From JAXGTO01 sp040774885 (GTDB lineage Bacteria; Actinomycetota; Coriobacteriia; Coriobacteriales; Eggerthellaceae), in assembly GCA_040774885.1 (NCBI GenBank), contig JAXGTO010000036.1:1-17386 (forward strand): DNA of 17,386 nucleotides, written 5' to 3'. How positions within the stretch are numbered: position 1 is the first letter of the stretch; each line of letters opens with the position of its first letter. Both the position numbers and the translations under genes were made by a program. The notes beneath the pieces are model-generated. The model was not told the origin of the DNA. It saw only the letters and a program-made list of their open reading frames with translations, and made no database searches. This document shows positions 1 through 6,644 of this stretch, piece after piece.

Positions 1-173
1 ACACCCTGTGCATCGCCCCGGGCACCATCTGCGTCTACGAGCGCAACGAGGTGACCAACGAGGTGCTCGACAAGAAGGGCCTCAACCTGGTGGTCATCCC
101 GTCCGCGGAGCTCTCCCGCGGCCGCGGCGGCCCGCGCTGCAGGTCCATGCCGGCATGGCGCGAGGACCTGTAG
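1..173 (+). CDS. arcA: Arginine deiminase, C-terminal end (partial)
   Basis: Only the last 56 codons are present; the gene starts upstream of the window and reads in frame from base 3 to the TAG at 171-173. The end of the protein shows the arginine deiminase C-terminal signature SRGRGGPRC, in which the Cys (codon 138-140) is the family's catalytic nucleophile. The enzyme hydrolyses arginine to citrulline and ammonia in the cytoplasm as the first step of the ATP-yielding arginine deiminase pathway. Third codon positions are almost all G or C (one exception in 56), as expected of a highly expressed gene. One oddity: the residue after the catalytic Cys is Arg (AGG, 141-143), where the family usually has Met. 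The antiporter at 358 supports the assignment. Confidence 0.93.
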   Translation, partial: TLCIAPGTICVYERNEVTNEVLDKKGLNLVVIPSAELSRGRGGPRCRSMPAWREDL

Positions 174-186
174 GAATATGCTTCAA

Positions 187-224
187 CGGCCAGAGGGCGA
201 GGAATCTCCCTCTGGCCGGATTTT
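187..224 (+). terminator. Rho-independent terminator after arcA
   Basis: A perfect 11-bp stem (187-197 pairing with 208-218) encloses a 10-nt loop and is followed by a short T run (221-224). It lies 13 bases after the arginine deiminase stop codon, so it most likely ends the arcA transcript and separates it from the antiporter gene. Confidence 0.85.
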
Positions 225-357
225 GGTTCCACCCCGCGGCTCCGCAAGGCGTACGACAGCTCATAGGCTTGGTTTCTCTGGCCTGTCGAACGGTTTGCTG
301 CACCCGGCGTCGCGGTGAAACATAGTAGTTTCCCGACAAAAGGGGGGTTTCTCCATC

Positions 358-1794
358 ATGGAAGAAAACAAGAAGGGCATCGGTCTATTCGGGCTGATCG
401 GCATGGTCGTCAGTTCCTGCATCGGTTCGGGCGTGTTCGCCTTGACCGGTCAGTTGGCGCAGGTCGCATCACCCGGCGGCGCATTGGTGGCCTGGTTGGT
501 AGTCGGCATCGGCTTTCTGTGCTTGGCTCTTTCGCTGAGCAACCTCGGTGCCAAGCGCGCCGACGTACACGGCATCTTCGGTTATGCCACTGAGGGCTTC
601 GGCCCCTTCGCCGGCTTCGTCAGCGGCTGGGGTTACTGGCTTTCCGCCTGGTTGGGCAACGTGGCCTTCGCCACGATGATGATGTCCACGCTGGGTTACT
701 TCTTCCCGACGTTTTTGGCCGGCAACACCCTGCCCTGCATCTTGGTGGCATCGGTGTTCATGTGGCTGCTCACGCTGCTGGTCATCCGCGGCGTTGAAAG
801 CGCTTCGTTCCTCAACGCCGTCGTCATGGTTGCCAAGGTGGCTTCCATCGGCATCTTCATCATCTTCGCCATCTTCCTGTTCAACTCCGGCGTGTTCACC
901 GCCGACTTCTGGGGCACGCTCTACGACAACGCCGTAGCTGCCGGGTCCATGGGCGACGACGCCGTCGAGCTCGGCGGAATCGGTGACCAGGTCATGAACT
1001 GCATGATCATCATGATGTGGGTCTTCATCGGCATCGAGGGCGCAGCTGTCATGTCCAAGCGTGCCAAGAAGAAGAGCGAAGTGGGCAAGGCCACCGTCAT
1101 CGGCCTCATCTGCCTGCTGGTCATCTACATCTGCGCCAGCGTCCTGCCTTACGGCTATATGCCCTACACCGAGATCGCCGCGCTGGACAAGCCGGCCATG
1201 CTCTACGTGTTCGACCAGATGGCTCCCGGCTGGGGCGGCGCGTTCATCAGCATCGCCATCATCATCAGCGTTGCCGGTTCTTGGCTGTCCTTCACCATGC
1301 TGCCCGCTGAAACCACCAGCGAAATGGCCGAGCAGAAACTGCTCCCCGCTTCCTGGGGCAAGCTGAACTCCAAGAATGCTCCTCAGATGAGCCTGCTGCT
1401 GGTGGGCGCCTGCACGCAGGTGTTCCTCATCATCACCATGTTCAGCGAAGATGCCTACAACTTCGCGTTCAGCATGTGCACCGTGGCCATCGTGGTCACC
1501 TGGGCTCTCGCTTCCGCCTATCAGATGAAGCTTTCCAGCCAGAATAAGGAATGGGGCCAGTTCATCGTCGGCCTCATCGCCACGGTCTTCCTGGTCGTCG
1601 GCACCATATACAACGGCTGGACCTTCCTGCTGCTCACCTGCGTGGGCTACATCCCCGGCTTCATCGTGTACTACTTCGCACGCAAGGGCCAAGGCCTGAA
1701 GTTGGGCAAGGGCGAAATCGGCGGCATCGCCGTCATCAGCGCTCTGGGCGTGGCGTCGCTGGTTATGGTCGCTACGGGACTGATCGTCATCTAG
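358..1794 (+). CDS. arcD: APC-family amino acid antiporter, probable arginine/ornithine exchanger (ArcD-type)
   Basis: A 478-residue polytopic membrane protein of the amino acid-polyamine-organocation superfamily. The first helix carries the GSGVF motif (residues 23-27) that forms the unwound substrate site in this fold. The middle of the protein holds a WVFIGIEGAAVMSKRAKK-type block followed by SEVGKAT, which is typical of the basic amino acid antiporter branch containing ArcD. Such proteins exchange extracellular arginine for intracellular ornithine without energy input, feeding the arginine deiminase pathway. Its place directly after arginine deiminase supports that substrate. The start is the ATG at 358, preceded by an A/G-rich ribosome site (338-347) with a rather long 10-nt spacer. 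Another cationic amino acid or amino acid/amine exchange remains possible. The gene probably has its own promoter, because a terminator lies upstream. Confidence 0.85.
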   Translation: MEENKKGIGLFGLIGMVVSSCIGSGVFALTGQLAQVASPGGALVAWLVVGIGFLCLALSLSNLGAKRADVHGIFGYATEGFGPFAGFVSGWGYWLSAWLGNVAFATMMMSTLGYFFPTFLAGNTLPCILVASVFMWLLTLLVIRGVESASFLNAVVMVAKVASIGIFIIFAIFLFNSGVFTADFWGTLYDNAVAAGSMGDDAVELGGIGDQVMNCMIIMMWVFIGIEGAAVMSKRAKKKSEVGKATVIGLICLLVIYICASVLPYGYMPYTEIAALDKPAMLYVFDQMAPGWGGAFISIAIIISVAGSWLSFTMLPAETTSEMAEQKLLPASWGKLNSKNAPQMSLLLVGACTQVFLIITMFSEDAYNFAFSMCTVAIVVTWALASAYQMKLSSQNKEWGQFIVGLIATVFLVVGTIYNGWTFLLLTCVGYIPGFIVYYFARKGQGLKLGKGEIGGIAVISALGVASLVMVATGLIVI

Positions 1795-1817
1795 AGGAAC
1801 CTAGGCGGGCGATCTGC
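1794..1817 (+). repeat. Direct repeat, copy 1
   Basis: A 24-base element beginning on the last base of the antiporter stop codon. It recurs at 1895-1918 with a single mismatch, 101 bases downstream. Both copies begin with GAGGAACC, which also occurs at 1982-1989 as the ribosome-binding site of the next gene. Its function is unknown. Confidence 0.75.
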
Positions 1818-1894
1818 CACGCCGGCCTCCGGTCGTTGGTCGAAGCCAACTCCCTCCGGACCGCCACGGCACCTCGCTCCGCCGATGTCCCTCT

Positions 1895-1918
1895 GAGGAA
1901 CCTTGGCGGGCGATCTGC
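1895..1918 (+). repeat. Direct repeat, copy 2
   Basis: The second copy of the element at 1794-1817, identical except at one base. It lies between the antiporter and the aminotransferase. The 77 bases between the copies hold no gene that I can support. Confidence 0.75.
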
Positions 1919-1943
1919 TTGCCACTGTTTCAAATGCAATCGG

Positions 1944-1970
1944 GAGGGCGGCCGCTCGGTCGCCCTCTTC
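1944..1970 (+). terminator. Hairpin upstream of the aminotransferase (weak terminator or leader structure)
   Basis: Bases 1944-1953 pair with 1958-1967 (10 bp including one G-U pair) around a 4-nt GCTC loop, followed by a T/C-rich stretch rather than a clean T run. It could partly terminate antiporter transcripts or act as a leader hairpin, since the aminotransferase ribosome site starts only 13 bases later. The hairpin is clear; its role is inferred. Confidence 0.45.
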
Positions 1971-1979
1971 CATTTCCAC

Positions 1980-1987
1980 GAGAGGAA
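1980..1987 (+). promoter_or_regulatory. Ribosome-binding site fixing the aminotransferase start
   Basis: GAGAGGAA lies 5 bases upstream of the ATG at 1993. This favours 1993 over the in-frame TTG at 1903, whose extra 30 codons overlap the direct repeat and the hairpin. Confidence 0.75.
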
Positions 1988-1992
1988 CCGTC

Positions 1993-3114
1993 ATGGATAT
2001 CCGCACCATCGGCGTCGAGGACTACCTCAACGTCTGGGAAATGAGCGCCACCTACGACATCGCGCAATCCACCATATCCAGCCTGACCATGGGCGAGATC
2101 CTGCAACTCGACGGCGCGGACGGCAGCAGCTTCTATGACCGTCTGAACGCTCAGAAGATGAATTACGGCTGGATCGAAGGCTCCCCAGAATTCAAGGCGG
2201 AAGTGGCCAGGCTCTATCGCACCGACATCGATCCCGACCGCATTCTGCAGACCAATGGCTGCACAGGGGCCAATCTCAATGCGCTCATGGTGCTGGTGGA
2301 ACCCGGCGATCACGTGATAGCGGAATATCCTACCTATCAGCCCCTCTACGACATCCCGCGCATGCTCGGCGCCGAAGTGGAGTATTGGCACATCCGCCGC
2401 GAAGCCGGATGGCAGCCCGACATCGAGGAGCTCAAGCGACTTGTGCGTCCCGACACCAAGCTCATCTGCCTCAACAACGCCAGCAACCCCTTGGGCACGG
2501 TGCTTTCGGCGGACATGCTCAACGAAGTGGTTGAAATCGCGCGTTCGGTGGATGCCTACATCCTGTGCGACGAGGTGTACCTCCCGCTCGAAGACACCGA
2601 TGCTTTCGTTTCCGTTGCCGATCTGTACGACAAGGGCGTTGTTACCAACAGCATATCCAAGACGTATTCGGTGCCAGCCGCGCGTATCGGCTGGACCGTT
2701 TCGAACAAGGAAGTGGCCGATCGCATTCGCGTATATCGCGACTACACCATGATCTGCGGAGGCGTATTCAACGACTGCCTGGCCTCCTATGTGTTGGCCA
2801 ACAGGGAAGCCGTGCTCGAGCGCAACCGTTCCATCATCTTGCGCAACCGCGCCATCGTCCAAGAATGGGTGGATGCCGAGCCGCGCGCATCGTGGACTCC
2901 TCCCAAGGGCGTGTCCGTCAGCTATTTGAGCCTGGACATTCCCATGGAAGACGAGCCCTTCTGCCTGGACTTGCTTAAAAACGAAGGTGTGCTGTTGGTC
3001 CCCGGCAGCCGATTCGACCTTCCGGACGGCGTGCGTTTGGGCTATTGCGCGGCCGAAGACACGCTGCGCGAAGGCTTGAAACGCTTGGGCAAGGAGTTGC
3101 GCTCGTTCGACTGA
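1993..3114 (+). CDS. PLP-dependent class I/II aminotransferase
   Basis: A 373-residue cytoplasmic fold-type I enzyme. The Schiff-base lysine is K223 in SISKTYSVPAARIGW, with the phosphate-binding R231 eight residues on. Other cofactor contacts are N165 in NNASNPLG, and D193 and Y196 in CDEVY. The Arg in DGVRLGYC near the C-terminus fits the substrate carboxylate contact. The overall pattern resembles the capreomycidine synthase (VioD)-like branch often annotated simply as aminotransferase, but the real substrate is not readable from sequence. It follows the antiporter on the same strand after a 198-base gap, so a role in arginine- or ornithine-related amino acid turnover is a reasonable guess. 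The start is the ATG at 1993 with a good ribosome site. A generic aspartate/aromatic aminotransferase or a C-S lyase of the same fold are alternatives. Confidence 0.85.
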   Translation: MDIRTIGVEDYLNVWEMSATYDIAQSTISSLTMGEILQLDGADGSSFYDRLNAQKMNYGWIEGSPEFKAEVARLYRTDIDPDRILQTNGCTGANLNALMVLVEPGDHVIAEYPTYQPLYDIPRMLGAEVEYWHIRREAGWQPDIEELKRLVRPDTKLICLNNASNPLGTVLSADMLNEVVEIARSVDAYILCDEVYLPLEDTDAFVSVADLYDKGVVTNSISKTYSVPAARIGWTVSNKEVADRIRVYRDYTMICGGVFNDCLASYVLANREAVLERNRSIILRNRAIVQEWVDAEPRASWTPPKGVSVSYLSLDIPMEDEPFCLDLLKNEGVLLVPGSRFDLPDGVRLGYCAAEDTLREGLKRLGKELRSFD

Positions 3115-3190
3115 CGGAAGGCTTTTCATTCGGCAGGCATCGGCGAGACTCGCCTTGAAGCGCGAATTCTATGCAACGCAACATCAACGA

Positions 3191-3230
3191 ATACGGCTCC
3201 GCAACCTGTAAAAGGGCTACGGAGCCGTAT
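3191..3230. promoter_or_regulatory. Long inverted repeat upstream of the DUF4013-like gene
   Basis: Two perfect 11-bp arms (3191-3201 and 3220-3230) flank an 18-base centre that contains a small inner pair (CCT/AGG). No T run follows on either strand, so this is a poor terminator. The right arm ends inside TATGAT (3228-3233), a good -10 match, although I find no convincing -35. The element could be an operator or an mRNA leader hairpin. Confidence 0.5.
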
Positions 3231-3254
3231 GATATTACCAGTTGCAATTCAGAG

Positions 3255-3260
3255 TAAGGA
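3255..3260 (+). promoter_or_regulatory. Ribosome-binding site fixing the start at 3268
   Basis: TAAGGA lies 7 bases before the ATG at 3268. It favours that start over the in-frame ATG at 3229, which sits in the right arm of the inverted repeat and has no ribosome site. Confidence 0.7.
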
Positions 3261-3267
3261 GCACGCC

Positions 3268-4593
3268 ATGCAAGCTGGGTATTATGCCACCGCTTGGGCA
3301 GACATCAAAAACTCGCCCCATTGGTTCAGGAAGATCTGCTTCCTGGCGCTGTTGATGTTCATCCCCATTTTCGGTCCTATCGTGGCCAATGGTTATCTGT
3401 ATGGCTGGGCGCGCGATATCTCTTGGAACATTCACGCACCTATGCCCGAACACGTTTTCGGCAATGAAGATGGGCGCTTGTACAGCCGAGGGTTTTTCGT
3501 GCTCCTTATCGGCATTATTTTCACCGTCATCCCTTATGTGCTTTATATCTGGCTGAACATAGCCACGGGAACGGCTTACGTCGGATCCGAGTTCTTTTAT
3601 ATGGATGGCAGCAATCATGCGGTGCAATCGGTCACTCCCAGCGTGCTTGCCAGCTTGGCTTCCCTGGTTCTTATCGTGGCCATTCTGCTGGCTGACATCT
3701 TCGCATGGGTGGGTTCCATGCGCTGCAGCATCTACGGCCGCCTTTCGTCCGGCTTGCAGCTCAAGGCCATTTGGGCCATGATGCGCCGCGATACGGGCGG
3801 GCTGGCTCGAATCTTCGGAATGGATTTGCTGGTGAGCGCGATTGTCTGTGTGATCTGGTATATCGCCTTCATCGTGATAGCCTTCCTTGTCGTGGCCTGT
3901 GGAGCGGCAGCGGTGATTCCCGCCCTTTCGAGCGGAGGAACAGGGGTCGATTGGTCTGCATTCATCCCGGCGATCATCGTGTTGTGCCTGATCTTCTTGG
4001 TATTGTGCTACTTCCTTTTGGTCGGCAAGATGTTTGTGAGCGTCGTGGTCATTCGCGCTTTGGGCTATTGGACGCGCCAGTTCGACGTGGCGCATTGGGG
4101 CGGGCAAGATGATCCCATGCCGTTCCAGCTGGCAGAGCAAGCAGCAGTCCAGCAGCAAGCGGTGGCGCAACAGCAGGCCGCTGTTGGACAGCAACCGTTT
4201 GCGCAACAGCCGGTGACTTCCACCCCGGCGGCGCAGCCTGCCCCTGCACCGCAGCCCGCACCTGCCGCGCAACCGGCTTCTGCTTCTCAGCAGCCGACAG
4301 CCGTTGCTCAACCGTCCCAACCGGCCGCACCGCAGTCTACGGCTCCCGTTTCGGCGCCTCAGCCCGTTGCCTCGCCGCAGCCTGCATCCGCCGCACCTCA
4401 GCCGGCGCCGACGCAGCCGCAGCCGGCAGCCACTGGCAATGTCCAGGGTGCTGCCGTTGAGGCCAAGCAGCCGGAAGCGGCCAAACAGGCTCCCCGCTGG
4501 GGAAAGCTGGACGATGAAACGCTGAAGGCCGCTCAAGGCGGAGCGGAAAAGAAAGACAAGAAGAAAGAAAAGAAGGCCAAGAAGAAGGACTGA
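3268..4593 (+). CDS. DUF4013-like membrane protein with Ala/Pro/Gln-rich tail and Lys-rich C-terminus
   Basis: A 441-residue protein of unknown function. The first ~275 residues hold about five hydrophobic segments (roughly 24-41, 75-98, 126-150, 184-215, 231-262). The early part, with FIPIFGPIVANGYLYGWAR, looks like the DUF4013 family of bacterial and archaeal membrane proteins. Residues ~287-420 are low-complexity sequence built from Ala, Pro and Gln, and the last ~18 residues are mostly Lys with some Asp/Glu. The tail is probably cytoplasmic and disordered, with the basic end free to bind anionic lipid, nucleic acid or an acidic partner; that is inference. The gene stands alone between an upstream inverted repeat and a downstream terminator, so it is probably monocistronic. 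Confidence 0.8.
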   Translation: MQAGYYATAWADIKNSPHWFRKICFLALLMFIPIFGPIVANGYLYGWARDISWNIHAPMPEHVFGNEDGRLYSRGFFVLLIGIIFTVIPYVLYIWLNIATGTAYVGSEFFYMDGSNHAVQSVTPSVLASLASLVLIVAILLADIFAWVGSMRCSIYGRLSSGLQLKAIWAMMRRDTGGLARIFGMDLLVSAIVCVIWYIAFIVIAFLVVACGAAAVIPALSSGGTGVDWSAFIPAIIVLCLIFLVLCYFLLVGKMFVSVVVIRALGYWTRQFDVAHWGGQDDPMPFQLAEQAAVQQQAVAQQQAAVGQQPFAQQPVTSTPAAQPAPAPQPAPAAQPASASQQPTAVAQPSQPAAPQSTAPVSAPQPVASPQPASAAPQPAPTQPQPAATGNVQGAAVEAKQPEAAKQAPRWGKLDDETLKAAQGGAEKKDKKKEKKAKKKD

Positions 4594-4617
4594 TATCCTA
4601 TCTCATCCGGTTTGTCT

Positions 4618-4647
4618 GGGAACCCGGGTCGAAAGGCTCGGGTTCCC
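4618..4647 (+). terminator. Terminator hairpin with GAAA loop after the DUF4013-like gene
   Basis: A 13-bp stem (4618-4630 with 4635-4647, including two G-U pairs) is closed by a GAAA tetraloop at 4631-4634. The downstream sequence is only moderately T-rich. It lies 24 bases after the stop codon. Confidence 0.7.
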
Positions 4648-4686
4648 GTGCGTCTTGTGTCGTTGACGTTCCGCGGTTTCTGTCCA

Positions 4687-4701
4687 TTGACGCTGCGTTA
4701 A
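4687..4701. promoter_or_regulatory. Putative TetR operator, site 1
   Basis: TTGACGCTGCGTTAA is a near-palindrome with arms TTGAC and GTTAA around five bases. It matches the second site at 4732-4746 in arm sequence, length and spacing. Both sit just upstream of the TetR-family gene, the usual place for an autoregulatory operator. The TTGACG could also serve as a -35 element. Confidence 0.6.
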
Positions 4702-4731
4702 CAAGGGGAGTAGCCTGAGGTCATACAGTTA

Positions 4732-4746
4732 TTGACGCAGTGTCAA
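4732..4746. promoter_or_regulatory. Putative TetR operator, site 2
   Basis: TTGACGCAGTGTCAA has perfect TTGAC/GTCAA arms around five bases and is the better of the two sites. It lies 45 bases from the first site and ends 18 bases before the TetR start codon, so bound repressor would block transcription of the regulator and probably of the gene after it. Confidence 0.65.
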
Positions 4747-4752
4747 GGCTCT

Positions 4753-4760
4753 GGGGAGGG
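4753..4760 (+). promoter_or_regulatory. Ribosome-binding site fixing the TetR start
   Basis: GGGGAGGG lies 4 bases upstream of the ATG at 4765. The upstream in-frame TTG at 4732 falls inside the palindrome and is unlikely to be the start. Confidence 0.75.
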
Positions 4761-4764
4761 CAAG

Positions 4765-5397
4765 ATGGCACAGCAGGCAGCACAAGGGGATATCACTCGA
4801 GAAGCTTCATCCGAGCGTCGCGCGGAAATCGTTTCTGCCGCGCGCGACCTGTATGAAGAAAAGGGCTTGGCGCGCACTACGGTCAAAGACATTTCCGACC
4901 GCGTAGGTGTCACGCGCAGCCTCTTCTACCATTACTTCGACGATAAAGATGCGGTCACTGCCGCCGTCATGGACGATATCGTAGACGATTTCGTCGAACT
5001 GGTGCACCTGTGGAACGAAAGCCGCGTGCGCGGCGATGTGGTGGGCGACGTGCGCAGCTGCGTGCGCATGCTCAAGCAGGGGCTCTACGCCAACGATCCC
5101 TTCCGCCGTGATTTGGTGCGCACCGAAAACGCCGCGCTCTACCTGCAATTTTCGGCTCGAACCGCTGAAACGCTTTCAAATTACCTTGCGGAAACCACGG
5201 TTGTGGAATATCGCCAGTACCATCCCATAGAAATCGAATGCATCCACGAAACGTTCTACATGTTGATCGTGGGACTCATCGGGCTGGTGCGACGCCACCC
5301 CGACACCGACGACGAAGTGCTCATGGATGTCATCATCCGCACATTGCACTTGGACGTGGGCGATGAATGGCCGCCTGCGAACCGGCCGAAGCAATAA
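4765..5397 (+). CDS. TetR/AcrR-family transcriptional regulator
   Basis: A 210-residue protein of typical family length. The N-terminal DNA-binding domain spans roughly residues 17-65: a first helix (RRAEIVSAARDLYEEKG), then the helix-turn-helix TTVKDISDRVGVTRSLFYHY (39-58) and FDDKDAV. The C-terminal ligand-binding half (70-200) is divergent, as normal, so the inducer cannot be read. Two palindromes (4687-4701 and 4732-4746) immediately upstream suggest autorepression. The membrane-protein gene at 5476 follows 78 bases later on the same strand with no clear terminator between, so it is the best candidate target. The start was chosen as the ATG at 4765 because of its strong ribosome site. Confidence 0.92.
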   Translation: MAQQAAQGDITREASSERRAEIVSAARDLYEEKGLARTTVKDISDRVGVTRSLFYHYFDDKDAVTAAVMDDIVDDFVELVHLWNESRVRGDVVGDVRSCVRMLKQGLYANDPFRRDLVRTENAALYLQFSARTAETLSNYLAETTVVEYRQYHPIEIECIHETFYMLIVGLIGLVRRHPDTDDEVLMDVIIRTLHLDVGDEWPPANRPKQ

Positions 5398-5437
5398 GGG
5401 GAAATCGCCGTCGTCCAACGGGGCGGTGGCTTAAGGT

Positions 5438-5455
5438 GCGGGGCTCAAGCCCTGC
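5438..5455 (+). other. Small hairpin just before the DUF5692-like gene
   Basis: A 7-bp stem (5438-5444 with 5449-5455, one G-U pair) with a TCAA loop sits directly upstream of the ribosome site AAAGGGGG (5462-5469) of the gene at 5476. No T run follows. It may protect or modulate the leader of this reading frame; the role is unproven. Confidence 0.35.
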
Positions 5456-5475
5456 AGAAAGAAAGGGGGAACACG

Positions 5476-6543
5476 ATGCTGTTCCAAGTATATGGCGACA
5501 ACGCCTTGTACCAATGGTTGGGGTGGATCATGGTCTTTGCGGGCCTCATCCTGCTCAACGAATTCGCACGGCGCAGCAAAGTGGGGGGCGTGATCATGTT
5601 CATGGCTCTGCCCATCGCCATGACCATCTACTGCATCGCTGTGAGCGTGGGCGCGGACACCTGGGCGGCGAACAACCCCACCGTGTTGTTCCAGAACGGT
5701 TGGTTCCATTACGCCAAGGTGTACGCCGCGTTGACGGGGTGCATCGGCTTCATGATCATCAAGTACCACTGGGGGAAGTTGGGCAAGGCCAGCTGGTTCA
5801 AGTGCTTCCCGTTCGTCATCGTGGCAATCAACATCATGATTGCCGTGGTATCCGACTTCGAAAGTGCGCTGCATTACTTCGACTATATGTCCGGAGTCAT
5901 ACAAACCGTCGATGGCGGTCCCGGCGGCGTGCTGCAGAACGGTTCCGTGGTGTGGGTCACCAGCGAACATGCCACGCAGGTTGCCGGTTGGAACAACGTG
6001 TTCAACGGCATCGCCGGCATCTTGAACATCTTCTGCATGACCGGTTGGTGGGCCGTGTACACGTCCAAGAACAAGCAGGACATGATCTGGGCCGACATGA
6101 CCTGGGTGTTCATCATCGCCTATGACATCTGGAACTTCTGCTACACGTACAACTGCCTGCCCAACCACGCATGGTACTGCGGTCTGGCCCTGCTGCTGGC
6201 CCCCACCGTGGCCAATGCGCTGTGGAACAAGGGCGGCTGGATTCAGAACCGCGCCAACACGTTGGCTATCTGGTGCATGTTCGCCCAGGTGGTCCCGCAG
6301 TTCCAGGACAGCTTCCCCAGCTACGGATACGATAGCGTCTTCGCCGTGCAATCCACGCTGAACGCCACCACCAACACCGTAGTTGCCGTCATCGCGCTGG
6401 TTGCCAACGTGGCAGCCCTGGGCTACATCGTGTATCGCGCCAAGAAGCTGGGCGTCAATCCCTACACCAAGGAAGTTTTCGTGGGGACCAAGGATTACGA
6501 GCAGGCTCGTGCCCGCATCGACGAGAAGGAACTGGCTGCGTAA
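5476..6543 (+). CDS. Trp-rich polytopic membrane protein, probable DUF5692 family
   Basis: A 355-residue integral membrane protein with about eight to ten hydrophobic segments, beginning in the membrane at residue ~13 with no signal peptide. It contains 17 tryptophans (about 5 percent), many at the edges of hydrophobic segments, and several Cys (for example NFCYTYNC and HAWYCG). I associate this pattern with DUF5692, a family of unknown function in gut anaerobes, but cannot verify that here. The start at 5476 has a good ribosome site (5462-5469). It follows a TetR-family gene and is closed by a strong terminator, so it is probably the regulator's target, perhaps a transporter or a membrane enzyme for a small molecule. 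No catalytic motif was recognised. Confidence 0.8.
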   Translation: MLFQVYGDNALYQWLGWIMVFAGLILLNEFARRSKVGGVIMFMALPIAMTIYCIAVSVGADTWAANNPTVLFQNGWFHYAKVYAALTGCIGFMIIKYHWGKLGKASWFKCFPFVIVAINIMIAVVSDFESALHYFDYMSGVIQTVDGGPGGVLQNGSVVWVTSEHATQVAGWNNVFNGIAGILNIFCMTGWWAVYTSKNKQDMIWADMTWVFIIAYDIWNFCYTYNCLPNHAWYCGLALLLAPTVANALWNKGGWIQNRANTLAIWCMFAQVVPQFQDSFPSYGYDSVFAVQSTLNATTNTVVAVIALVANVAALGYIVYRAKKLGVNPYTKEVFVGTKDYEQARARIDEKELAA

Positions 6544-6583
6544 GCGCGAAGTCATTCAAGCGCACGCATAGGTTGCTGCATCG

Positions 6584-6625
6584 GAAGGGGGTCGTCTTCG
6601 GACGGCCCTCTTCTTATTTGTATTT
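6584..6625 (+). terminator. Strong terminator with UUCG loop
   Basis: Bases 6584-6596 pair with 6601-6613 (13 bp, two G-U pairs) around a TTCG tetraloop at 6597-6600, followed by a T-rich tract. It ends the TetR/DUF5692-like unit and insulates the ABC importer genes downstream. Confidence 0.92.
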
Positions 6626-6644
6626 TCATAGCGTATGCTACACT
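6618..6644 (+). promoter_or_regulatory. Possible promoter of the ABC importer genes
   Basis: TTGTAT (6618-6623) and TACACT (6639-6644) could serve as -35 and -10 boxes, but the spacing is short (15 bases). TATGCT at 6634-6639 is an alternative -10. The segment is AT-rich, just after a terminator and 28 bases before the permease start codon, so a promoter is expected here even if the exact boxes are uncertain. No iron-, DtxR- or Fur-type box and no cobalamin riboswitch could be recognised. Confidence 0.4.

Noticed and set aside
8..325. 105-codon plus-strand frame at the window start
   Set aside because: Out of frame with the arginine deiminase end and running through its terminator; no ribosome site or recognisable content.
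469..1692. 407-codon minus-strand open frame
   Set aside because: Antisense to the antiporter gene; composition dominated by His/Asp/Glu/Gly and no recognisable motif.
1903..1992. Upstream TTG start for the aminotransferase
   Set aside because: It would add 30 residues with no homology-like features across the repeat and hairpin; the ATG at 1993 has a strong ribosome site.
1930..3129. 399-codon minus-strand open frame
   Set aside because: Antisense to the aminotransferase, which has all active-site residues; the minus frame shows no family pattern.
3142..3154. Small palindrome after the aminotransferase
   Set aside because: Stem of about five base pairs with a three-base loop and no T run; too weak to call a terminator.
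3235..4536. 433-codon minus-strand open frame with Arg/Leu/Gly-rich start
   Set aside because: Antisense to the Ala/Pro/Gln tail and membrane domain of the DUF4013-like gene; the low complexity is a mirror of that tail.
4732..4764. Upstream TTG start for the TetR gene
   Set aside because: The codon is the first base triplet of a palindromic operator and lacks a ribosome site; the ATG at 4765 follows GGGGAGGG.
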